NCBI GenBank assembly: GCA_030538115.1 | Contig: JAUNUP010000003.1 | Location: 27,259-91,258, forward strand | Direction of reading: 5' to 3' | Origin: Dermatophilus congolensis | GTDB lineage: Bacteria > Actinomycetota > Actinomycetes > Actinomycetales > Dermatophilaceae | Length of the DNA: 64,000 nucleotides | Part shown: piece by piece, positions 25,245 through 34,496 of the stretch | How positions within the stretch are numbered: position 1 is the stretch's first letter | How the letters are laid out: each line of letters begins with the position of its first letter | Made by a program: the position numbers and the translations under genes | The notes under the pieces: generated by a model | What the model saw: only the letters and a program-made list of their open reading frames with translations | Databases searched by the model: none | Told to the model about the DNA's origin: nothing

Positions 25245-26081
25245 ATGAAGCGCACGAGCCGGATCCTGGCCGCCGCAGCCGCCCTGGCTCTCTCCGGCAC
25301 GACCGTCGCCACGGCCGCCGCCTTCGGCCAAGGCAACGGCAACCAAGGCGGACCGTCGACCTCGTGCAGCCGCGCCGCCGACTGCCCCCAGAACCCTGCA
25401 TCAGCAGAGACGCCCGCCGTGAAGCTGACCGCCCAGCAGGCCTACGACCTGTCGTACAGCCGCGAGGAGGAGCGGGTCGCGCGCGACCTGTACAAGGCCT
25501 TCGCCGACATGTACGACGGGGCACGCCCGTTCAGCAACATCACGAAGTCGGAGCAGAACCACTTCGACGCCGTCGGTCGCATGCTCACCCGCTACGGTCT
25601 CGATGACCCGTCCGACGGCAAGGCTGCGGGCACCTACGCCTACCCCGTGCTGCAGAAGAACTACGACGCATGGCTGACCCAGGGCAAGAAATCGCAGGTA
25701 GAGGCAGCGAAGGCGGGTGTCGAGCTTGAGGTGGAGGACATCGCGACCCTCGAGGCGAGCCTTGAGAAGGACCTGCCCGCCGACGTCACGAACGTGTACG
25801 AGAACCTTCTCGCCGGCTCCCGCAACCACCTCAACGCCTTCACCCGCGCGGCCAGCGGCCAGGCCGTCGACCAGGGCCAGAGGCAAGGGCGTGGCCAAGG
25901 GCAGGGCCAGGGTCAAGGGCGCGGCCAGGGACAGGGCCAGGGACGCGGTGGCGGCGTGGGCCAAGGCGCCTGCGACGGCTCCGGTGACGGTGTTCGCAAG
26001 GCCGACGGCACCGGAGGCGGACGCCAGGACGGCACCGGTCCGCGCGCCGGCACGGCCGATTGCCCTCGCACCGCCTCCTGA
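25245..26081 (+). CDS. Secreted DUF2202 (ferritin-like) protein with Gly/Gln/Arg-rich tail
   Basis: 278 residues from ATG 25245, with AAAGGAG upstream. A signal peptide (1-26, cleavage near ATAAA) precedes a DUF2202 helical domain (about 65-200: SYSREEERVARDLYKAFADM, ITKSEQNHFDAVGRML, YENLLAGSRNHLNAFTRA), with the E..E..H pattern of ferritin-like bundles. Residues about 205-240 are an almost pure Gly-Gln-Arg repeat, and the end has CDGSGDGVRK and a C-terminal Cys. Exported, perhaps metal-binding; the function of DUF2202 is not established. A two-component system follows 185 bp downstream. Confidence 0.8.
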   Translation: MKRTSRILAAAAALALSGTTVATAAAFGQGNGNQGGPSTSCSRAADCPQNPASAETPAVKLTAQQAYDLSYSREEERVARDLYKAFADMYDGARPFSNITKSEQNHFDAVGRMLTRYGLDDPSDGKAAGTYAYPVLQKNYDAWLTQGKKSQVEAAKAGVELEVEDIATLEASLEKDLPADVTNVYENLLAGSRNHLNAFTRAASGQAVDQGQRQGRGQGQGQGQGRGQGQGQGRGGGVGQGACDGSGDGVRKADGTGGGRQDGTGPRAGTADCPRTAS

Positions 26082-26265
26082 CACTCCGCACCGTCTGGCG
26101 ACTAGCGCTTCAGATCATCCGCACCGGGCCTCGCCGAGCAGCACGGCGAGGCCCGGACGTACGTCGCGCCCTGAGGATTCATCGCACGAGGACGAGCTGC
26201 CCGAAACCCCGGTGACAGATACCCCGCGGGGCATAAGATCGGGTGACCGTCTGCGGAGGTGGTCA

Positions 26266-27090
26266 GTGCGCGCCCGTGTTCTGCTCGTCGACGACGAGCC
26301 CCACATTCGATCGACCCTGCGTGCCTATCTCGAGGCCGACCGGTTCGAGGTGGTGGAGGCCGACACCGGGCCCGACGCACTGACGATCGCCACCGATCCG
26401 GCGCAGACCATCGCTCTCGCGCTACTCGACATCGGCCTGCCGCAACTCGACGGCATCGAGGTGCTGCAACGCATCCGCACGGTCAGCGACATGCCGGTCA
26501 TCCTCGTCACCGCGAGGTCCGAGGAGGTCGATCGCCTGGTCGGTCTGGCCGTCGGCGCCGACGATTACATGGTCAAACCCGTCAGTCCTCGCGAGGTCGT
26601 GGCCCGGGTGAAAGCCGTGCTCCGGCGTACCGGTGAGCCCGGTCGCAGCGGTCAGCCCGGTCGTCCCGGTCAGCCCGGTCGGCTCGATGACCCCGCAACG
26701 ACTCCCCTCCCGGCGAACGGCCTCGAACCGCCGACGGTCGCACAGCCGCCGAGCACCGGTGTCGTCCACGCGGAAAGGCTCGTGTTCTCGGGCCTTGTCA
26801 TCGACCTGGCCGGTCGCATGGTCGAGCGCGACGGCGAGGAGATCTACCTCAGCGCTCTCGAATTCGATGTGCTCGCACTGCTCGCATCGTCGCCGGGGCG
26901 GGTCTTCACACGGGCTCAACTGCTCGAACTCGCTTGGGGTTACGAGCATCTCGGCGACGAGCGGGTGGTCGACGTGCACATCCGCAACATCCGCAAGCGG
27001 CTCGGCGACGACGCCGCGGCACCGCGCTTCGTGGCCACGGTGAGGGGCGTCGGATACAAGTTCCTCCCCTCCCCGAAGGCCGGCCCGTGA
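26266..27090 (+). CDS. OmpR/PhoB-family response regulator
   Basis: 274 residues from GTG 26266, with GGAGG upstream. Receiver domain 1-120: acidic pocket VDDEPH, phospho-acceptor Asp near residue 54 in LLDIGLP, and Lys in VKP near 104. A 45-residue linker follows with collagen-like GxPGR repeats and prolines (about 124-165). The winged-helix DNA-binding domain (about 168-270) ends in VDVHIRNIRKRLGD and VRGVGYKF. The stop overlaps the kinase start (TGATG). It probably controls the adjacent DUF2202 gene, which is inference from location. Confidence 0.92.
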   Translation: MRARVLLVDDEPHIRSTLRAYLEADRFEVVEADTGPDALTIATDPAQTIALALLDIGLPQLDGIEVLQRIRTVSDMPVILVTARSEEVDRLVGLAVGADDYMVKPVSPREVVARVKAVLRRTGEPGRSGQPGRPGQPGRLDDPATTPLPANGLEPPTVAQPPSTGVVHAERLVFSGLVIDLAGRMVERDGEEIYLSALEFDVLALLASSPGRVFTRAQLLELAWGYEHLGDERVVDVHIRNIRKRLGDDAAAPRFVATVRGVGYKFLPSPKAGP

Positions 27091-28196
27091 TGCGCGGGGC
27101 CGCACTTCATCGCCGGCTTTCGGTGCGGCTCATCGTTTCTCACGTCTTTGTCGCGGTCGTCGTGGCCGTGACCATGTTCGTCGTCATGCGGCTCATGGCG
27201 CCCGGGCTCTTCGAGGAGCACCTGGGCTTCGGTCGCGGGCAGGGCCCGGGCCAAGGCCGGGGTCGCCTCCTCCTGGAGGCGTTTCGAGCCGCCGTCGATC
27301 AGGCGAACATCGTCGGCGCGCTGGCCGGCGTGATCGCCGCCGGGGCCGTCGGCGCGTTCGCGGCCTACCGGCTGCTCGGGCCGCTGCGGCGCATCGGAGC
27401 GGCGACCGAACGCATCTCCGCAGGTCACTACGACGAGACGGTCGCGCCGCCCTCCGAGGTCGAACTCGCGAGCCTCGCGGAGAGCGTCAACCGGTTGGGA
27501 GGCGAACTCGACCGAGTCGAGTCCACGCGCATCCGCATGCTCGGCGAGGTCGCGCACGAGATGCGCACGCCGTTGCAGATCATCGACGGTCACGTCGAAG
27601 GGATGATCGACGGCGTGCTGCCGACCAACGCCGACAACCTTGCCGTCATCGGAGCCGAGACGCGGCGTTTGCGGCGGCTCTCCGACGACCTCTCGTCCCT
27701 CTCCCGGGCGTCGGAGCACCGCTTCGACCTGCACCCCGTCGCCCACGACCTCGGAGCCGTGGCGCGCGCCGCCGCCGAACGCCTCCTGCCCCAGGCGCAG
27801 GCGGCGGGCGTCGATCTGGTGATCGCCACCCCCGCGACCCCGGCTGAGTTCGACGCCGACCGTCTCGACCAGGTCGTCACGAACCTCGTCCGCAACGCGA
27901 TCAGGGCCACGCCGGAGGGTGGCCGCGTCACCGTGGCGACCATTGGCGCGAGCTCAGGCAAGGGAAACGCCCAGGTCACAGTGCAAGACACCGGCGAAGG
28001 TCTGGAGCCCGAGAACGTGGAGCGGATCTTCGAGCGGTTCTACCGCGTGCCCGGTCGTCGGGGCCCGGCAGGAGGTTCGGGCATCGGCTTGAGCATCGCC
28101 CGCGAGATGATGCGTGCCCACGGCGGCGACCTGACCGCCTCCTCACCGGGCCTGGGTCACGGCAGCACCTTGACGGCCACCCTGCCCGTGGGCTGA
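27090..28196 (+). CDS. Sensor histidine kinase
   Basis: 368 residues. Two membrane helices (about 12-35 and 68-90) frame a short external loop of about 30 residues containing GRGQGPGQGRGR. A HAMP region follows, then the H-box GEVAHEMRTPLQII (His near 154), N-box NLVRNAIRA, and G-boxes DTGEGLEP and GGSGIGLSIAREMM. GTG 27087 directly before the ATG is an equally likely start. It pairs with the response regulator whose stop it overlaps. The Gly/Gln/Arg loop resembles the tail of the DUF2202 protein. Confidence 0.9.
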   Translation: MRGAALHRRLSVRLIVSHVFVAVVVAVTMFVVMRLMAPGLFEEHLGFGRGQGPGQGRGRLLLEAFRAAVDQANIVGALAGVIAAGAVGAFAAYRLLGPLRRIGAATERISAGHYDETVAPPSEVELASLAESVNRLGGELDRVESTRIRMLGEVAHEMRTPLQIIDGHVEGMIDGVLPTNADNLAVIGAETRRLRRLSDDLSSLSRASEHRFDLHPVAHDLGAVARAAAERLLPQAQAAGVDLVIATPATPAEFDADRLDQVVTNLVRNAIRATPEGGRVTVATIGASSGKGNAQVTVQDTGEGLEPENVERIFERFYRVPGRRGPAGGSGIGLSIAREMMRAHGGDLTASSPGLGHGSTLTATLPVG

Positions 28197-28205
28197 CCTG
28201 CGGGC

Positions 28206-28322
28206 TCAGCTCTCGGGGGTGCGCCACTTCCCGTCGTCGCCGAAGACCGGCCCGGAGGTCGGCCGCTCGCCTCGTGGCGGCACGGAGTCCTGCGGCCCCG
28301 GGGCAGGCCGCGCCGCGATCAC
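28206..28322 (-). CDS. Possible 38-residue protein coupled to the methyltransferase
   Basis: GTG 28322 overlaps the methyltransferase stop (GTGA). The frame runs 38 codons, Pro/Gly-rich, ending VFGDDGKWRTPES. The overlap resembles the coupling used elsewhere in this window, and the end looks protein-like. I do not recognise it, and it may be chance in GC-rich DNA. Confidence 0.35.
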   Translation of the reverse strand: MIAARPAPGPQDSVPPRGERPTSGPVFGDDGKWRTPES

Positions 28323-29347
28323 ACGGGTCGCTTGGCTACGAACGCGCAGAACATGCCGTCGGGGGTCACCTTGTCGGCGCGGGCGTCGGTGTAGCCGGCC
28401 AGGACGAGTTGCTTTCGCAGCTCGGTGCTCTCGGGCAGTCGGCCGGTGTCGCGGGTCATCGCGCCCCAGAGGTCGAGGGCCGCGGCCGCGTGGGCACCGC
28501 TGCGCACGATCGACGTGACCACGATCTGGCCGCCCGGCCGGAGGAAGGTCGCGAGGTGACGCAACAATGTCACCCGTTCGTCGACTCCGAAGTAGTAGAT
28601 GTTCTGGTGCAAGGTCACGAGGTCGGCGTCGCCGAAGCCGCGGTGGTCGCGGATGTCACCGTCGACGACCTCCACACGATCGCCCAGACCCCAGGTCTCG
28701 AGGTTGGCGCGCGCCTGCTCGGCGGCTCCGGCCTGCAACTCCACGCCGAGGGCGGTGAGCTGCGGGTTCAACGCGGCGGCGGTACGGATGTGGGCGCCCG
28801 AGCCGCACCCGACCTCCACCAGGCGCACCGGGCCTTCCGGCGGCACGACCTCCTGCAGCACCGCCTCGATATACGGCCCGCTCATGCGTGACGTGCGGGC
28901 GATGAGTGCGGCGTCGGCGTCGGCGAGCTCGAACGGCCTCCCCTCGCGAAGGCGGACCGGGGTCTCGCCGATGAGCCGGTGATGCAGGTGGGAGAGCTCG
29001 GTGTAGAAGGCCACGACCGGGTCGTTGCCCGGATCGAGCACGGCCGCGGCCGCGCGACGCAGCCGGTAGGCGCCTCCGCGACGAGCGAGGAGGCCGAGCG
29101 AGACTCCCAGGTCGAGCCACGCGGCCAGGCCGTCCTCCATGGCGGGGTCGACGTCGAGGTCACCGACGAGCGCGCGGGCGGAGCGCGGACCCGCCGACAG
29201 CGCCTCGAAGACCCCGCTCTCCACGCCCGCCGCGATGAACTCCACCGTGTAGTAACGCTTCGCGTGCCGGTTCATCGTGAGCATCGCGGGCAACGTGCCC
29301 GCCTTGAGCAGCGCAGCCGTGGCGCGGCGGGTGAGGCGTGCCGACAT
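28319..29347 (-). CDS. Class I SAM-dependent methyltransferase
   Basis: 342 residues. An N-terminal winged-helix-like region (about 30-100: YYTVEFIAAGVESGVFEALSAG) precedes a Rossmann fold with motif I VEVGCGSGAHI (about 177-187) and motif II/III segments (VEVVDGDIRDHRGF, FLRPGGQIVVTS). This architecture resembles small-molecule O-methyltransferases. The substrate is unknown. It has GGGGGAACG before ATG 29347. A short coupled frame follows at its 3' end. Confidence 0.82.
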   Translation of the reverse strand: MSARLTRRATAALLKAGTLPAMLTMNRHAKRYYTVEFIAAGVESGVFEALSAGPRSARALVGDLDVDPAMEDGLAAWLDLGVSLGLLARRGGAYRLRRAAAAVLDPGNDPVVAFYTELSHLHHRLIGETPVRLREGRPFELADADAALIARTSRMSGPYIEAVLQEVVPPEGPVRLVEVGCGSGAHIRTAAALNPQLTALGVELQAGAAEQARANLETWGLGDRVEVVDGDIRDHRGFGDADLVTLHQNIYYFGVDERVTLLRHLATFLRPGGQIVVTSIVRSGAHAAAALDLWGAMTRDTGRLPESTELRKQLVLAGYTDARADKVTPDGMFCAFVAKRPV

Positions 29348-29396
29348 CGTTCCCCCTGATCGGTAGCGGTCTCGCCCCTCTATCGTGGCGGGCCGG

Positions 29397-30347
29397 TCAG
29401 TCCCGCGCCATCGGGGATGTCGCTCCGACCGGGAGCGAGGTGACCGCCAGGCTCACGAACAGCAACACCACCCCGACCCATCCCAGAGGGGCGAGCCGCT
29501 CGTGCAACACGAGCACCGCGATGATCGCGGCCGCCGCGGGCTCGGCCAGGGAGATGGTCGTGGCCGTGCTCGCCGAGACGTGCGCCAGGCCGTAACCGAA
29601 CAGCAGGTAGCCGACGAACATCGGCACGAGCGCGAGGTACGCCGCCGCGGCCATGTTGCCGGCAGAGGCGAGGATCGTGTGGCCGCCCACCGCCAGCACC
29701 GGCAGAAGGAGCAGGCCACCGATCCCGAACGTCGCGCCCATCGCCGCGCGGCTCGGCACGCCGGTGCGGATGATGCGGCCGACACCCCAGGAGTAGAGCG
29801 CGTACGAGGCCCCGGCAAGCAGGCCCAGGCCGATGCCCAGCAGTGGGCCTCCGGCGTCGGTGGCCGGGCCGCCTCCCTCTCCGGAGCGGGCCACCGCCAG
29901 GGCCAGCACACCCGCGAGACCGATCGCGGTGCCGACGGCCCAGCGCAGAGAGAGGGGCGCGCGGTCCATGATCCGCTCGATGAGGGCCGCCGCCGGAGGT
30001 GCCGAGCCGATCGTGATGACCGTGCCCACCGCGACTCCCGCGAGCCGCATGGAGGAGTAGAACGCCAGCGGAAACACCGCCACCGCAACGGCCGAGAGGA
30101 ACAGCAGCCGCGCCTGGCCGGCGAGCGTCCGCCTGAACCGGTGCACGAGCCGCGCGGCGACGAGGTATTGCAGCACGCCGCCGATGCCCATGGCCGCGGC
30201 GCCGATCGTCAGCGCGCTCACCCCGGGAGCCATGGCCGCCGCCGTGCCCGTGGTGCCCCACAACAGGGAGGCGAGAAGCACGGCGAGCGCCCCGTATCCG
30301 GCCCCAGCACCCCCGCCTCCGCTTGAGCGGTCTGCAGCGATCCGCAC
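29397..30347 (-). CDS. EamA/DMT-superfamily transporter (second copy)
   Basis: 316 residues from GTG 30347, with AGGGGGAGGC directly upstream. Earlier in-frame starts up to 30419 would place the coding region inside the palindromic repeat and are rejected. Ten helices in two EamA repeats; the second ends with SLAEPAAAAIIAVLVLHERL, the signature helix of drug/metabolite exporters. It is only distantly similar to the EamA gene at 24037. The substrate is unknown. Confidence 0.83.
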   Translation of the reverse strand: MRIAADRSSGGGGAGAGYGALAVLLASLLWGTTGTAAAMAPGVSALTIGAAAMGIGGVLQYLVAARLVHRFRRTLAGQARLLFLSAVAVAVFPLAFYSSMRLAGVAVGTVITIGSAPPAAALIERIMDRAPLSLRWAVGTAIGLAGVLALAVARSGEGGGPATDAGGPLLGIGLGLLAGASYALYSWGVGRIIRTGVPSRAAMGATFGIGGLLLLPVLAVGGHTILASAGNMAAAAYLALVPMFVGYLLFGYGLAHVSASTATTISLAEPAAAAIIAVLVLHERLAPLGWVGVVLLFVSLAVTSLPVGATSPMARD

Positions 30348-30357
30348 GTCGCCTCCC

Positions 30358-30444
30358 CCTAACTTCTGCTGGCAGAACTTAAGCGACTCAGCAGACTGTG
30401 CAACGTATGCCCTGGTCACCTAACGTCTGCTAGCAGAACTTAGG
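30358..30444. repeat. Composite palindromic repeat, copy B
   Basis: Here both sites are full: palindrome one at 30358-30383 (arms CCTAACTTCTGCT / GGCAGAACTTAAG, 10 of 13 paired) and palindrome two at 30419-30444 (CCTAACGTCTGCT / AGCAGAACTTAGG, 11 of 13). The GCAGAA of the first and the start of the second are 48 bp apart, as in copies A and C, and AGCGAC follows the first site. The AT-rich dyad is degraded. It lies between the divergent EamA and carbonic anhydrase genes and abuts the EamA ribosome site. Confidence 0.85.
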
Positions 30445-30468
30445 GGAACCGCGCGTTACGGAGGAGCC

Positions 30469-30990
30469 ATGACACTCATCGAGATCAACGGGCGGGTGCC
30501 GAGCATCCACGAGGAGGCGTGGGTCGCGCCGAACGCCACCGTGATCGGCTCGGTCGTCATGGAGGCGGGGTCGAGTCTCTGGTACGGCTGTGTCGTGCGC
30601 GGCGACCGCGACAGGATCACGATCGGTGAGGGCAGCAACATCCAAGACGGCTGCGTCATGCACACCGACCCCGGCCTGCACCTGCGCATCGGCCGCGACG
30701 TGACGGTCGGCCACATGGTGATGTTGCACGGCTGCGAGGTGCGCGACGGCGCCCTCATCGGCATCGGTGCCCGCGTGCTCAACGGCGCCGTCATCGGAGA
30801 GGGCTCGATCGTCGCCGCCGGAGCCGTGGTCGGCCAGGGCGTCGTCATCCCGCCCCGCTCGATGGTCATGGGCGTACCCGGCCGCGTGAAGCGAGAACTC
30901 ACCGACGAACAGGCAGGCTCAGGCGCCGCAACAGCCGCCCGCTACCGAGGCTTCGCAGCAGAACACAGGGCCGCCAACGCCTGTGGATAA
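30469..30990 (+). CDS. Gamma-carbonic anhydrase family protein
   Basis: 173 residues with left-handed beta-helix hexapeptides throughout ([35 protein letters not shown]). The zinc-site histidines lie in [21 protein letters not shown] (about 63-90). The protein belongs to the YrdA/PaaY-like branch; carbonic anhydrase activity is possible but not always present in this branch. It is divergent from the EamA gene, with repeat copy B between them. GGAGG lies upstream of ATG 30469. Confidence 0.87.
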   Translation: MTLIEINGRVPSIHEEAWVAPNATVIGSVVMEAGSSLWYGCVVRGDRDRITIGEGSNIQDGCVMHTDPGLHLRIGRDVTVGHMVMLHGCEVRDGALIGIGARVLNGAVIGEGSIVAAGAVVGQGVVIPPRSMVMGVPGRVKRELTDEQAGSGAATAARYRGFAAEHRAANACG

Positions 30991-31152
30991 CTTGGAGGCC
31001 CTCCCTCGGAGCAGCTGCACACTGGGACGACGCGCAGCCCGCCCCGTCACGGCTACGCATCCGAGCAGGAGGTTCTTCCCGTGAAAACCCAAGTCGGCGG
31101 CACCGAAAAGCACGCCCTTCCAACAGTGGCACACTCATGCTACGTTCGTGGC

Positions 31153-31419
31153 ATGGCCAAGGTCAGGATCAGCACGACGGTCGACGAGACCATTCTCAAG
31201 ACCGCACGCGAGGTGCACGGAGGCGGCACAGACGCCGCGCTGATCGACGCCGCCCTGAACGCCTACCTCGCCCAACACCGGCGGGCCGAGGTCGACGCCG
31301 CCTACGCGGCCGCGTACGACGCCCACCCGATCGACGAGCCCGACGAGTGGGGTTCCCTCGCGCAGTGGCACGCTACGGTCGCGTCGGCCAAGGCGTCCGC
31401 CCGTAAGCCAGCCCAGTGA
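31153..31419 (+). CDS. Type II antitoxin (MazE/VapB-like)
   Basis: 88 residues. The N-terminal [19 protein letters not shown] is a ribbon-helix-helix-like DNA-binding start; the C-terminal [20 protein letters not shown] is acidic and would wrap the toxin. It overlaps the toxin gene by GTGA. A TACGTT hexamer ends six bases before ATG 31153 with no ribosome site, so the transcript may be leaderless. Longer in-frame starts are less likely. Autoregulation by the pair is expected from the family. Confidence 0.75.
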   Translation: MAKVRISTTVDETILKTAREVHGGGTDAALIDAALNAYLAQHRRAEVDAAYAAAYDAHPIDEPDEWGSLAQWHATVASAKASARKPAQ

Positions 31420-31742
31420 GCGCCCTGCCGCGGCGCGGCGAGGTCTGGTGGTGCGAAGTCCTAGACATCGGACGACGCCCGGTTGTCGTCGTGAGCCGCG
31501 ACGCCGCAATCGTCGCGCGACGCCTGGTCTTGGTGGCTCCGTGCTCGACCCGCATACGGGGCTTGCCCAGCGAGGTTCGGCTCGACCCCGCCCATGACCC
31601 CGTTCCACGCGAATGCGCAGCAGCTCTCGATTCCGTCGAGACCGTCTCCGCGGCCTGGTGCGTACAACGCCTGGGGCGCCTCGACGATGATCGGATGCGC
31701 GACGTGTGCCGCGCCCTCGGCGAAGCCGTCGACTGCGCCTGA
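31416..31742 (+). CDS. MazF/PemK-family mRNA interferase toxin
   Basis: 108 residues from GTG 31416. [10 protein letters not shown] at the start, RPVVVVSRD and a conserved [11 protein letters not shown] (T-x-x-R/V loop and the beta-strand before the C-terminal helix) fit the MazF/PemK fold of endoribonucleases that cleave mRNA. It is stoichiometrically coupled to the upstream antitoxin by overlapping start and stop. It has no other neighbour in the unit. Which mRNA motif is cut cannot be read from the sequence. Confidence 0.8.
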   Translation: MSALPRRGEVWWCEVLDIGRRPVVVVSRDAAIVARRLVLVAPCSTRIRGLPSEVRLDPAHDPVPRECAAALDSVETVSAAWCVQRLGRLDDDRMRDVCRALGEAVDCA

Positions 31743-31820
31743 GGCGGTCGGCACGTCGGCAGACGCGCCGACATTCCCCGGAACCATTGCGGAGCCCGGG
31801 CGGCGAGGTCGGCCGTGACG

Positions 31821-32135
31821 TCAGCCGATGATCGAGAAGCGGGTGTGGCCCTGCGTGGAGGCGGGATGCACGTCGACTCGCGTGACCTGGGCGTAGCGCG
31901 GGCCTTGGCGGCACCAGTCGACCAGGGCGTCCACCGCGTCGGAGTGGCCTTCGAAGTGGCCCGAGACCGTGCCCTCGAAGTCGTTGTTGCGTGCCCACCC
32001 CCGCACGCCGAGCCGGGACGCCTCCGCTTGGCACGAGTACCGAAACCCGACGCCCTGCACGTAGCCGTGCACCTCGACCTCCAGGGCCTTGGTCGTCTCG
32101 CCAGTCTCGCCGGCGGGTTCACTGCGCTCGGTCAT
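31821..32135 (-). CDS. acyP: Acylphosphatase
   Basis: 104 residues from ATG 32135. VHGYVQGVGFRYS holds the catalytic Arg (about residue 32) and GWARNNDFEGTV holds the catalytic Asn (about 50), as in acylphosphatases that hydrolyse acyl phosphates. The N-terminal 16 residues are a charged extension. It ends in HTRFSIIG, usual for the family. Confidence 0.9.
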   Translation of the reverse strand: MTERSEPAGETGETTKALEVEVHGYVQGVGFRYSCQAEASRLGVRGWARNNDFEGTVSGHFEGHSDAVDALVDWCRQGPRYAQVTRVDVHPASTQGHTRFSIIG

Positions 32136-32197
32136 CACCCAATCCTTGGTGCGCTGCCGCGCCGGCGCAAGAGCTGCGGGCCGGCGCGGCAGGCAGG

Positions 32198-34405
32198 TCA
32201 GTGATGCCCTGGGCCGTGGCCACGGTGGAAGGCCATCAGCTCCTTCGGCAGCACGACGAAGGGCCGCATCATCGTGTGATCCTCGTGGTCGAGGATGTGG
32301 CAGTGGTACATGAAGCTGCCGCTGGCGCCCTCGAAATGCCCGAGCACCTGCACCCATTCGCCGGCCTGAACCACCCACGTGTCCTTCATCCCCTGCGTGA
32401 TCGCGTCGATGGGCCGCCCGGGCGTCGCGATCGGCAGCGGTGACGTGGTCGTACCGGAGGTGAGGTCGAACTCCGGCACCGCACCTCCCGGACGGGTGAT
32501 CGGCCATTGCGTGCGCGCGATCATCTGGAACTCGGTCATGTGAATGTGCATCGGGTGGTTGGGTCCGCCGAGGTGCAGGATGTTCCACACCGCCCACGAC
32601 CCCTTGGCGAGGAAGATCGTCGTCGGATCGTCGAACAGCTTGGCCACCGTGCGCAGCGTGAGCAGCGTGCCGTCGGGGCGCATGAGCTGCACGGCATCCC
32701 GGTCGGGCACGGAGGCGCCGGGCGGCACAGGCTCGAGCTCCCACAGCTCCGGGTGCAGGCTGCCCCGAATACCGGGCGGTACGACTCCGATCCAGGCGTG
32801 TTCGTGCTCGTGGATGAGCCGGTCACCGACACGGAGGGTGCCGTCGGCCAGGTGCTCGTAGCGCCGATACTGGCGGCTGAGCCTGCTCGGCAGCGTGAAG
32901 CGGTCACGCACCCGCTTGCTGCCCACGGTGAACTGCATGACCGTGGCGTCGGCGCTGCCCGGCTGCGCGTTGAGCACCGAGTCGCTCTCGTTGCGCAGCT
33001 CGAGGGTGCGGCCGCGGTAGGCGGCGAAGTCGACGAGGATGTCGAGCCGCTCGCCCGGCCCGATCTCGATGACCCCGCCCTCGGGCACCGCGGGAGCGGG
33101 CAGCAACCCACCCTCCGTGCCGATCACCACGATGGCCCCGGTCTGGCGGTTCGCGGCGAAGGCCGGATCGTCGGACGCCACCGCCGTCCCCGGCACGAGC
33201 TTTTCGTCGGTCGTGTCGTGTATCGCCAGCCGCATGATGCGCGAACCTGCCCCGTTGAGCAGCCTGAACCGGTACCAGCGCGGCTGCACCGGCAGGGTGG
33301 GCCAGATCGTGCCGTTGACGAGGTTGAACGGCCCGGTGATCGGGATCTCCCCGGGCGGACCGTCGGGCGAGAGCGAGAACCCGGCGTGCTTGTACAGCAG
33401 CCGGCCCGTGAACGTGTCGACGGCGTCGCGCGGCACTGACTCGAGGTTGCGGTCGCTGATCAGCAACGGCACCTCGTAGGCACCGGCCGGAAGGCCGAGC
33501 CGCGCCTCCTCGTCGTCGCGGATCAGGTAGAAGCCCGCGAGGCCCGCGTGCACGTTGAACCTGGTCACCGCCATGGCGTGATCGTGGTACCAGAGCGTCG
33601 CGGCCTCCTGCAGGTTCGGGTACGTGCAGCGCGTGACCCCGCCAGGCGTGGCGACGTTGTGGGCCCAGCCGTCGTCGTGCCCGTTGGTGAGGGCACCGTG
33701 CAGGTGCACCACCGTCGCGGCACGCAAGTCCTCGGAGGCGGCCAGCGGCGGATACGCATGCTCCCCCGCCCCACGGCTGGTCGAGTGCCCACCCGGCCGC
33801 ATCGCCGTGACGAAGTCGGCGTTGAAGCCTGGGGTTCCCGGTGGCAGCGGAGGAACCCGCACCACGTCGAACGGCAGAGGGGCGGCCGCGCCACCTGCGA
33901 AGAGATCGTTTCGCCAGTCGACGTACGTGCGACGGCCGCGCTTCACCTCGATCGTGGGGCCGGGGACCGATCCCTCGTACGTCCACGCGTCCACCGTGGG
34001 CAGATCACGGTGAAATCGCACGCGGCCCGGCATCGCCCTGATCACCACGGGCGTCTCCGGATCGCGCCACGCCTGGATGACTCGCGGCACCCGCAGCCGG
34101 TCACGGAACTTGCGCAGCCCCAGCCCGGAGGCGACACCCGCCTCGCCCACGCGCGCGGCCCTGACCTGCACGTGGGCGGCGCCGACATCCTCGGGCCCAC
34201 CGTCCGCGGAGTCCGGTGCCTCCCCCACGGTTTCGACCTCCGTCACGGGCACGACCTCAGTTGCAGGCGGCACAGTCGGCGGAGGCGATTCGCCGCGCAG
34301 CAGAGACACGGGCAACGGCGGCGCACTGCCGGTCTGGGCGAGGTTGGCGTACTCCTGGTCGATGACGGCGGCGCGGTCGAGCACTGCGCTCAGGTTCTCG
34401 GGCAT
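32198..34405 (-). CDS. Multicopper oxidase (phenoxazinone synthase/CotA-like)
   Basis: 735 residues from ATG 34405, with GGGAGGG upstream. Three cupredoxin domains with all copper motifs: HLHG (about 232), YHDHAMAVTRFNVHAG (about 273), NHPMHIHM (about 618) and HCHILDHEDHTMM (about 702, with the type-1 Cys). The HCHILDHEDH form is that of the o-aminophenol oxidase/CotA branch, longer than CueO. There is no signal peptide, so it is probably cytoplasmic; the first 100 residues are a low-complexity extension. A DtxR/IdeR-type iron box 92 bp upstream suggests iron-dependent expression. Confidence 0.9.
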   Translation of the reverse strand: MPENLSAVLDRAAVIDQEYANLAQTGSAPPLPVSLLRGESPPPTVPPATEVVPVTEVETVGEAPDSADGGPEDVGAAHVQVRAARVGEAGVASGLGLRKFRDRLRVPRVIQAWRDPETPVVIRAMPGRVRFHRDLPTVDAWTYEGSVPGPTIEVKRGRRTYVDWRNDLFAGGAAAPLPFDVVRVPPLPPGTPGFNADFVTAMRPGGHSTSRGAGEHAYPPLAASEDLRAATVVHLHGALTNGHDDGWAHNVATPGGVTRCTYPNLQEAATLWYHDHAMAVTRFNVHAGLAGFYLIRDDEEARLGLPAGAYEVPLLISDRNLESVPRDAVDTFTGRLLYKHAGFSLSPDGPPGEIPITGPFNLVNGTIWPTLPVQPRWYRFRLLNGAGSRIMRLAIHDTTDEKLVPGTAVASDDPAFAANRQTGAIVVIGTEGGLLPAPAVPEGGVIEIGPGERLDILVDFAAYRGRTLELRNESDSVLNAQPGSADATVMQFTVGSKRVRDRFTLPSRLSRQYRRYEHLADGTLRVGDRLIHEHEHAWIGVVPPGIRGSLHPELWELEPVPPGASVPDRDAVQLMRPDGTLLTLRTVAKLFDDPTTIFLAKGSWAVWNILHLGGPNHPMHIHMTEFQMIARTQWPITRPGGAVPEFDLTSGTTTSPLPIATPGRPIDAITQGMKDTWVVQAGEWVQVLGHFEGASGSFMYHCHILDHEDHTMMRPFVVLPKELMAFHRGHGPGHH

Positions 34406-34496
34406 GGTCCCTCCCACAGTCTTCCGCCCCGGATCGGGGCGCGAGTCGATGGATCCATCAACTCGCGAGACCAGCAGCGCTATCAATACACAGAAC

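Noticed and set aside
30348..30419. N-terminal extension of the second EamA gene to an ATG at 30419
   Set aside because: The extension would be encoded by the palindromic repeat; GTG 30347 has a strong ribosome site directly upstream.
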